A program made the translations under genes and the position numbers. Positions 58,680 to 64,000 of a stretch of 64,000 nt of DNA are shown here, piece after piece (positions within the stretch are counted from its first letter, which is position 1; each line of letters begins with the position of its first letter). The DNA is taken from NCBI GenBank assembly GCA_013115145.1, contig JAAPAO010000069.1, positions 29,800 through 93,799 of the forward strand, written 5' to 3'. The notes under the pieces are model-generated. The model was not told the DNA's origin and did not search any database. It saw only the letters and a list, made by a program, of their open reading frames with translations. Source of the DNA: Perkinsus chesapeaki (Eukaryota > Perkinsozoa > Perkinsida > Perkinsidae).

Positions 58680-60682
58680 ATGTTTGGTGCATCTACGGGC
58701 TCTACCAGCTTGTTCGGCGGTGGCGGCGCTCAGAGCTCTGGGGGAAGTCTTTTCGGTTCGACGCCTCAGTCGTCCGGTGGAGGCCTTTTCGGCAGCACCC
58801 CGTCTCAGCAGAGCACAGGAGGTCTCTTCGGGGCGACGCCGTCGACGGGCGGCTCCCTGTTCGGCGGTGGAGGAGCAAGTAGCAGTGGAGGAAGCCTCTT
58901 CGGGGGTGGTGGGGCCAACACCGGTGGTGGTCTTTTCGGCTCGACCCAGGCAAGTGGCAGTGGGGGCCTTTTCGGATCCACCCAGACCAGCGGCAGTGGG
59001 GGCCTTTTCGGATCCACTCCGAGTAGTGGCGGCGGCGGCCTTTTTGGCTCGACCCAGAGTAGCGGAGGAGGCGGTGGTTTATTCGGATCGACCCAAAGCA
59101 GCGGTAGTAGCCTGTTTGGCGGTGGTGGTCAACCTTCTGGTGGTGGCCTCTTCGGCGGTGTAGCCGGTAGCGGATCTGGTAGTAGGGAGTTGGGCCATTG
59201 TATTACAGCTGATAAGGAGCTGCACTGTTAGGCCTGGCTGCAGCAGGAGGCCTCCAGTCATCTCAAGAGGCGCAGGCTGCTATAGCTGAATTTGGCAGCC
59301 GAATGAATCAAATAACGGCGGCTACACAGCCTCGAATGATCGCCTTTACGTAGCTTCCCACCTACAACTGGCATGTATAATGTCGAAGTCGGTAGGTATG
59401 TTATGACCGACAATAAGAATCAAGCAATGCAAGTTTTCGCCCAGCCCTATCAGTCCTCAGTTCACGGACCCGACCAAATGAAGTGGCAAATGGCCAAGGT
59501 GGTGCTGGGGTTATTTTCCTATCGATTTGCTGGTGTGGCAGGACCTTTGCCCGGCCATGTTGGACCGCCCCGACTCAGCAGCTCAGGGAGTATGGGCCTA
59601 TCCGGTGCCCATGACTTCCGTTGATCAAATGGTGTCTAGAGTTTCTGAGCAACAGAAGCTCGTGGCCCAGGCTGAAGGGATGATGGATAACGTTAAAGTA
59701 GTAAAGCGTGATAGGGATGCAGCAATCATAAACGGATGTAGCCATCAATGATGGCCCATCATCCTCACGCAGTCGCCTCAGTCTAAGATGTACAGTGCAC
59801 GATGTAACAAAAAAGTCATAGGAGGAAAGCCATTTTTAACACCATCTGAAACTCTGATCCACCAAATTTTAGGCCCCAGACCACACTCAGTAACGCCGCT
59901 GCGTTTACTTGTAGGTCCGAGAAAAAACTTACGGATTATGTGTGATAGTGATTGATCAAGCTCGAGCTTTGACCTACTCAATAGGGGCTCTATTCAGTTC
60001 AGAGTTATGGATAGGTTCAATATTCCAATCTTGAAGGATATGTATCGGTTACAACACTGAAGGAGCTGGAGAAGGCCAGGCTCAGGCATCACCAACTTGG
60101 TACTGTTAACTGGTTTAACCCATCTCTCTTATGGCCCCTCAGTTAGTAAACTTACCAAAGTAACGGCGTTGATCGACAAGCTGGCTCAGTCCCGGCAGCC
60201 CCAGCAGTTGGTAGGAGGAGCCTATGCTCAGGTAGATGCTGACGCACTCCGTTTTTGTTGCCCACGCTCCTGATTCAGGCTGAAGCCTCCTACTCTGAGC
60301 TTGAGCGCCGAGCTGCAGTGGTACAGGGTCGCTTTGCCGAGGCTCGGTACAAGGTAAGATACCTTAGCTTTGCTTCTGGAAAGCATTGAGCGGATCAGGC
60401 AAGCATGGCAGAGCAGAGGTCAGGGACGAGCGGTGGCCCCGTGACGGAGTTGTCTAGTGCCGATCAACAGAAGTTATTGAAGATCGTGAAGGACCAGGTG
60501 ACGGTGCAGCCCGGAAGAGTCAACACAGACGCTCCTCTCAGACCATCTGCATCCAACAGCTTCAAGCGGAAATGAGGAAGACTGCCTCTGACGTAGACAA
60601 TGTGCACTCTAAAGCTATGAAGTCCCACCAACAGCAGTATCGGGCCCACGGGGATCCCCTCAGGGCACTGGGCCATATGTGA
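58680..60682 (+). CDS. NUP54: Nup54-like FG nucleoporin
   Basis: The ATG at 58680 opens [15 protein letters not shown] and a long FG/LFG repeat region of about 165 residues with Gly/Ser spacers (LFGSTQ, LFGGGG units). After a GTAGTA-donor intron, exons read [63 protein letters not shown] and [12 protein letters not shown], followed by C-terminal helices ([35 protein letters not shown]) with the stop at 60680-60682. The alpha-helical middle and coiled-coil end fit the Nup54/Nup57 subunit of the central-channel Nup62 complex of the nuclear pore, whose FG repeats bind transport receptors. Several middle junctions (59340-60360) are approximate. Confidence 0.8.
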
Positions 60683-60754
60683 TGATTTCTGCATAGCCAT
60701 TTGGTTGTGTTATCTTAGTGGGGTGTGATGCACTTGTTGATCAAAGGCGTTAAA

Positions 60755-61953
60755 ATGCCGCATACTGGCAAGAAAAGAAAGCGAGACTCGACCAAACCTG
60801 AAATTATTGCCGGGCCTGGAGGCAATGCTTATTCGTCGCCAGAAGAGGCCGAGAAGTACGGGAGTGTGAGTAATCAAAAGATTCAGGCAGAGCTCACAGC
60901 AACAGCGGTAGAGTTAATGAAGGCTAAAGGGCCAGTGGATGGTCCAGGTAAGGCTCGAGGCTCCCTCGCTTGGCTACCTGACGAATGATACTAGGCCTTT
61001 GGCTGGAGCTTGGATCTGGATCGGGGTTCTCTACAGCGGCAGTGACGAAACAGAATAGGTTTATTTTGGCCACGGACATTTCCGTGGCGATGATGGACCT
61101 GATTGATGATAATGGTGGGATGGTAGACAAAGTCCTGATGGACATGGGGAAGCGGTAAGATCACTGACTAAATAACGTAATTGATAGGGATCGCTTTCAA
61201 GGTGGCCATTAAGACCAGGCGTGGCGGATGCAGTACTTAGCATCAGTGCAGCTCAGTGGCTCATTGACGAGCATGGTGGTAACCCCAACGTTACCCGGCA
61301 AAGCTTCAAAGAACTTGACGCGAGGATTGAAGAGGTTGGAGGCACGGATGTTAAGGTGATAGCTTACCGTATTCGGAAGCACTTCGCTTATCTCAGTTTT
61401 GCCTGCAACTGTATCCCGTACCTGGAGCTCCACGACAGCTATGCGCCGCTGCTGGTGATAACTCCCTCGTGATGGCCTTTCCTCATGGCAACAACCAGCG
61501 CAAATTCTTCATCACTAACGGACCTTCTTCCAATAAGTGGTGCATCCTAGCTTGGCCCTTCGCTACTTGCGAGTGTTGCCTCAATCGTGGGCAAGGCTAT
61601 GCCGATGATGGCCAGAGCTTCAAGCGTCACCTTGGATACGTTCATTCTACTTTACGGGCGTACAGGAGGCTTGGTGCCGAAGGTCTTACTGGCCCTTCGG
61701 CATTGGTCGGGAAGCTACTATATCAGAGGTAGGGGTTGAGACACTTCCAGTGCTGAGCTTCATTCTCCTGCGGTATAGATACGTAGAACTCGTTGGGCCG
61801 AAATCGGCCGCTGGAGGCATATCGAAAGACTGGTTGGCTGATAAGCTGAATGATGAATTCCTTCCTATCATGCACACCTGCCCCGATGCCTCTTTGTATG
61901 CGGAGAGTCCTCCAGCTATAGAGGGCGGCAATACATCGAAACGTTTCAAATAG
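60755..61953 (+). CDS. BUD23: BUD23-like 18S rRNA guanine-N7 methyltransferase, extended C-terminus
   Basis: Five exons (60755-60947, 60995-61154, 61214-61355, 61397-61728, 61779-61953) join in frame to 333 residues. The start MPHTGKKRKRDSTKPEIIA and AYSSPEEAEKYGSVSNQKI match the BUD23 N-terminus. SAM-binding motif I is WLELGSGSGFSTAAV, followed by FILATDISVAMMDL, MDMGKRPGVADAVLSISAAQ and W (the family's GxxFDxxISISAxQWL block), then FCLQLYPVPGAPRQL and LVMAFPHGNNQRKFFI. BUD23 methylates one guanine of 18S rRNA and is needed for 40S export. The last 120 or so residues (CECCLNRGQGYADDGQSF, HSTLRAYRRLGAEGL, ISKDWLADKLNDEF) do not look like the short basic tail I expect and may be a lineage-specific extension. 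The ATG at 60725 is an alternative start. Confidence 0.85.
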
Positions 61954-61959
61954 TTGAGC

Positions 61960-62790
61960 GGTGATACTCCATGTTGAACAGTTTACGGGACTGGGCCATA
62001 GCTGAAGCAGTACTATAATCATAAGGACATATACCCCATAGAGAACCATAAAGATATGGTGAACCTTTTCGAATTGATGCCTGAAAGAATTGCGATACAA
62101 CCTCATCTTCATTCATACGAAGGAGATGACCCAACCATAAGCAACGTTTCTTCCATAATAATTTCATTATATCTGGCAAGTCTGAAGAATGTAATATGCA
62201 GTGAGGATCAGTTTTGGCAATTCGAGCTGAACAACGGCTATGAAACCCTCGAAGAGATTGATAGACAGACTTAGCAATAAACCAACACTAACCACCATAT
62301 ACAGTAGTTAAACCGTAGTTATCCGAACTAGATATAAGATCAACCTTACCGCCTCGCTCAGAGTAGCATCCCCCAGATATGAGACAGTTCATTAAATTTC
62401 TGTTAAGCTATAGCTAAACGGTGTTTCACATCAGGTAAGTGGCTACTATCAGCTGAAATTACTGACCCCAAATAGACAAAATCATGAGTTCTATTTAAGG
62501 AAGCTCCATTTAATAAGACATCTTCAGGGTTACTTTTAGCTATACTCAATCTTTTCGAGCGAGTAACTATACGATCAACTAAGGTTCCTCTACGAGATCT
62601 TTCTAAATGGTCTCCAGCACACCAACGTGCGATGTGAATCTTCAAGCCACGTTTAGTTGGAAATGATCTACCACAAGTCGGACAATCAGTTAATGATGAT
62701 ATACGGTTGACAATGTCCTCCTAAGTAGTAGATGAAACTTTATCAGCTCTCTTAACTACTTGGACCATAGTTTTAGATAGAGAAATCTCC
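61960..62790 (-). mobile_element. remnant of a non-LTR retrotransposon (3' part of the RT ORF)
   Basis: Minus-strand frames carry hallmarks of the region after the RT domain of non-LTR elements: TDCPTCGRSFPTKRGLKIHI with a C2HC finger near 62640-62700, then ASLNRTHDFVYLGSVISADS and SHLPDVKHRLAIA at 62403-62480, then LLWKKRCLWLGHLLRMNEDE at 62115-62179. Frames are interrupted by stops between these blocks, and part of the expected sequence is missing, so it is dead. It lies directly between BUD23 and the protease lobe. Confidence 0.8.
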
Positions 62791-62809
62791 ATAGTAGCAG
62801 GAATACTTA

Positions 62810-63235
62810 ATGAGTTCGCCGCCCATCAGTGTCGTGCTGGACCTTGGCTCGTTATTTATCATCGGGCCGGTGAATGCTGTTGGAGAAATCATGAACGCGA
62901 TGGGAGATATATTAGGCTTACGAGTTGGCCTTGACATCAAGGTGTTTCGCCCAAGCAAAGAGTCGATTTCTTATTATGCTACGTGCTCGATATTGCACTT
63001 AGATAAGCACAAAGGTACGTGGATAGGATTCGAGCTTGGTGTGCCATATAAGTATACCGCCAGGGTTTTGCTAACAGATCTGGTGGTAGAGAAAAAAGGA
63101 CTCTGCATCTTCGAGATCCGCGGTAGCCCGAGGTTGTTAGAATTTGACTGGATTTTTGGTGAGCCTTTTTTTAAAGCTCATGAAACTAGACTCTATTATG
63201 ATACCTTAATGATTGGATTGACCGAGCGTCAGTGA
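62810..63235 (+). CDS. isolated C-terminal lobe of a pepsin-like aspartic protease
   Basis: A 141-codon single exon reads SVVLDLGSLFIIGPVNAVGE, matching the second catalytic loop of pepsin-family proteases (D-T/S-G-T/S then hydrophobic-x-G-P), and ends WIFGEPFFKAHETRLYYDT, LMIGLTERQ, matching the W-x-L-G-D-x-F-hydrophobic ... IG block. The catalytic Asp is kept, but the D-T-G is D-L-G. The N-terminal lobe with the first catalytic Asp is absent; its place is taken by the retroelement remnant just upstream. One lobe alone cannot form the two-Asp site of this family, so it is a truncated gene or the last exon of a gene interrupted by insertion. Whether it is expressed is unknown. Confidence 0.7.
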   Translation: MSSPPISVVLDLGSLFIIGPVNAVGEIMNAMGDILGLRVGLDIKVFRPSKESISYYATCSILHLDKHKGTWIGFELGVPYKYTARVLLTDLVVEKKGLCIFEIRGSPRLLEFDWIFGEPFFKAHETRLYYDTLMIGLTERQ

Positions 63236-63670
63236 GCCCATGACAATGTGTTTCGATAATATCTTTTTCTTTTTTTACAACAAAGCATTTCGACATTTCT
63301 TGTTATGAGCTCAACTTACTAAGTCGCCTAGGCGCTTTCTGAGTATGACTGTCGTCGTCTGAATGCGCCCTGAGGCCACTGTTATTCGGGTTCTCCTTTT
63401 CTTTCTTACTGGGGGAATAATCTTTTGTTGCGACCCGACAAGGCTCGTTATAATGTGTCTTTGCACATTCCACAGGCCGGGCCATGTCTGGCATCAGGCG
63501 CAATCAAATCAATTATCGAATGAATCATTCTCAATGATCATCTAGTCGGCGAAATACGTAACGAGCTCCATGGGATTGCAGCGAACTTGGCAGTCTGCAG
63601 AATCGGGACGGGTAGCGGAGGCAGAGCTACATACTATATCTCTGTGGGTTCAGGCTGCAATCGGTGCAGT
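63236..63670. other. spacer, no gene seen
   Basis: No supported exon. Short frames in both directions show no features. Confidence 0.5.
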
Positions 63671-63845
63671 CCAATTCGTCCACTGCCAACTGGTCCAGTG
63701 ATCAGCTGGTCCACGGACCAACTCATCCAGGGACCATCTCGTACACTGGACGAGATGAGGTGCCAACTCATCCACCGCCAGCCAGTACCGACTCGGACAC
63801 CAATTTTTACCAATTCGTCCAGTGCCAACTCGTCCACTTTTACAC
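63671..63845. repeat. degenerate tandem repeat, CCAACTCGTCCA-like unit
   Basis: The unit CCAACT followed by G/C, then TCCA recurs about every 12-30 bases, with variants such as CCAACTGGTCCA, CCAACTCATCCA and CCAATTCGTCCA. It also appears once inverted (TGGACGAGATGAGG). The open frames across it are by-products of the repeat. Confidence 0.65.
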
Positions 63846-63846
63846 C

Positions 63847-63903
63847 CGCTCATATTAGCACTATTTTCGCGAGCGGCTCGCGAAAATAGTGCTAATATGA
63901 GCG
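63847..63903. repeat. perfect palindrome, 27-bp arms, 3-bp loop
   Basis: The left arm 63847-63873 starts CGCTCATATTAGCACTATTT, and the right arm 63877-63903 is its exact reverse complement; the loop is CGG. A short (GC)n run follows at 63901-63911. It could extrude as a cruciform or fold as an RNA hairpin. Confidence 0.95.
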
Positions 63904-64000
63904 CGCGCGCGACTTTCCCCGCCCTTCCCCTGTGCTGTTCCGTAGAACTGTAACCAACTCAAACGCGCAAAGCAATAAACCAGATACTTGTCCTTTGAGG

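Noticed and set aside
58684-59163. Alternative Val/Ala-rich frame across the FG repeats
   Set aside because: It is a shadow of the Gly/Ser-rich FG-repeat frame, which has the real LFG units and start.
63587-63889. Three overlapping ORFs at the right end
   Set aside because: They are by-products of the degenerate 12-base repeat, open in several frames on both strands.

Overview
This window is eukaryotic nuclear DNA. It suggests an alveolate protist of the Perkinsus kind; I infer this from style and have not searched it. Nearly every gene is cut by tiny GT-AG introns, mostly 40-65 nt and very often exactly 44 nt. Spacing is tight, both strands are used, there is a full axonemal dynein heavy chain (so a flagellated stage), and several genes sit in local tandem copies. 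I saw no bacterial, organellar, rRNA, tRNA or CRISPR features.

Layout. 0-3 kb: two tandem ELO-family fatty-acid elongases. 3.3-8 kb: a broken zinc-knuckle gene, a four-exon Nudix hydrolase, a leucine-rich-repeat gene and small unknown genes, with a scrap of reverse transcriptase. 8.1-13.4 kb: two tandem sphingomyelin-synthase-like genes inside a direct repeat of about 1.75 kb, separated by about 1.7 kb of degenerate DNA. 13.6-15.1 kb: a CAF1/POP2 deadenylase homologue that has lost catalytic residues and carries a polyproline tail. 16.7-36.6 kb (minus): one dynein heavy chain of inner-arm type, with a transposon remnant in one intron. 36.7-44.7 kb (minus): a secreted-type protein, two coiled-coil genes, a 589-bp inverted-repeat transposon and a protein with an FLZ-like zinc knuckle. 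45-49.3 kb (minus): an eIF2B-gamma-like subunit and UTP3/Sas10. 49.8-56.2 kb (plus): two related polytopic membrane proteins. 56.7-62 kb (plus): a SRP40/Nopp140-like nucleolar protein built from repeated phase-1 exons, a Nup54-like FG nucleoporin and a BUD23-like rRNA methyltransferase. The right end holds a non-LTR retroelement remnant, the isolated C-terminal lobe of a pepsin-like protease, degenerate repeats and a perfect 27-bp-arm palindrome.

There is no operon logic. Even so, UTP3, the SRP40-like protein and BUD23 all act in ribosome biogenesis, eIF2B and Nup54 belong to translation and nuclear transport, and the elongases and sphingomyelin synthases are membrane-lipid enzymes kept as young tandem pairs. 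Splice sites were worked out by hand from reading frame and conserved motifs. They are firm for the elongases, Nudix, synthase copy A, SRP40-like, UTP3 and BUD23 genes, and only approximate for the dynein tail, the coiled-coil genes and the membrane proteins.
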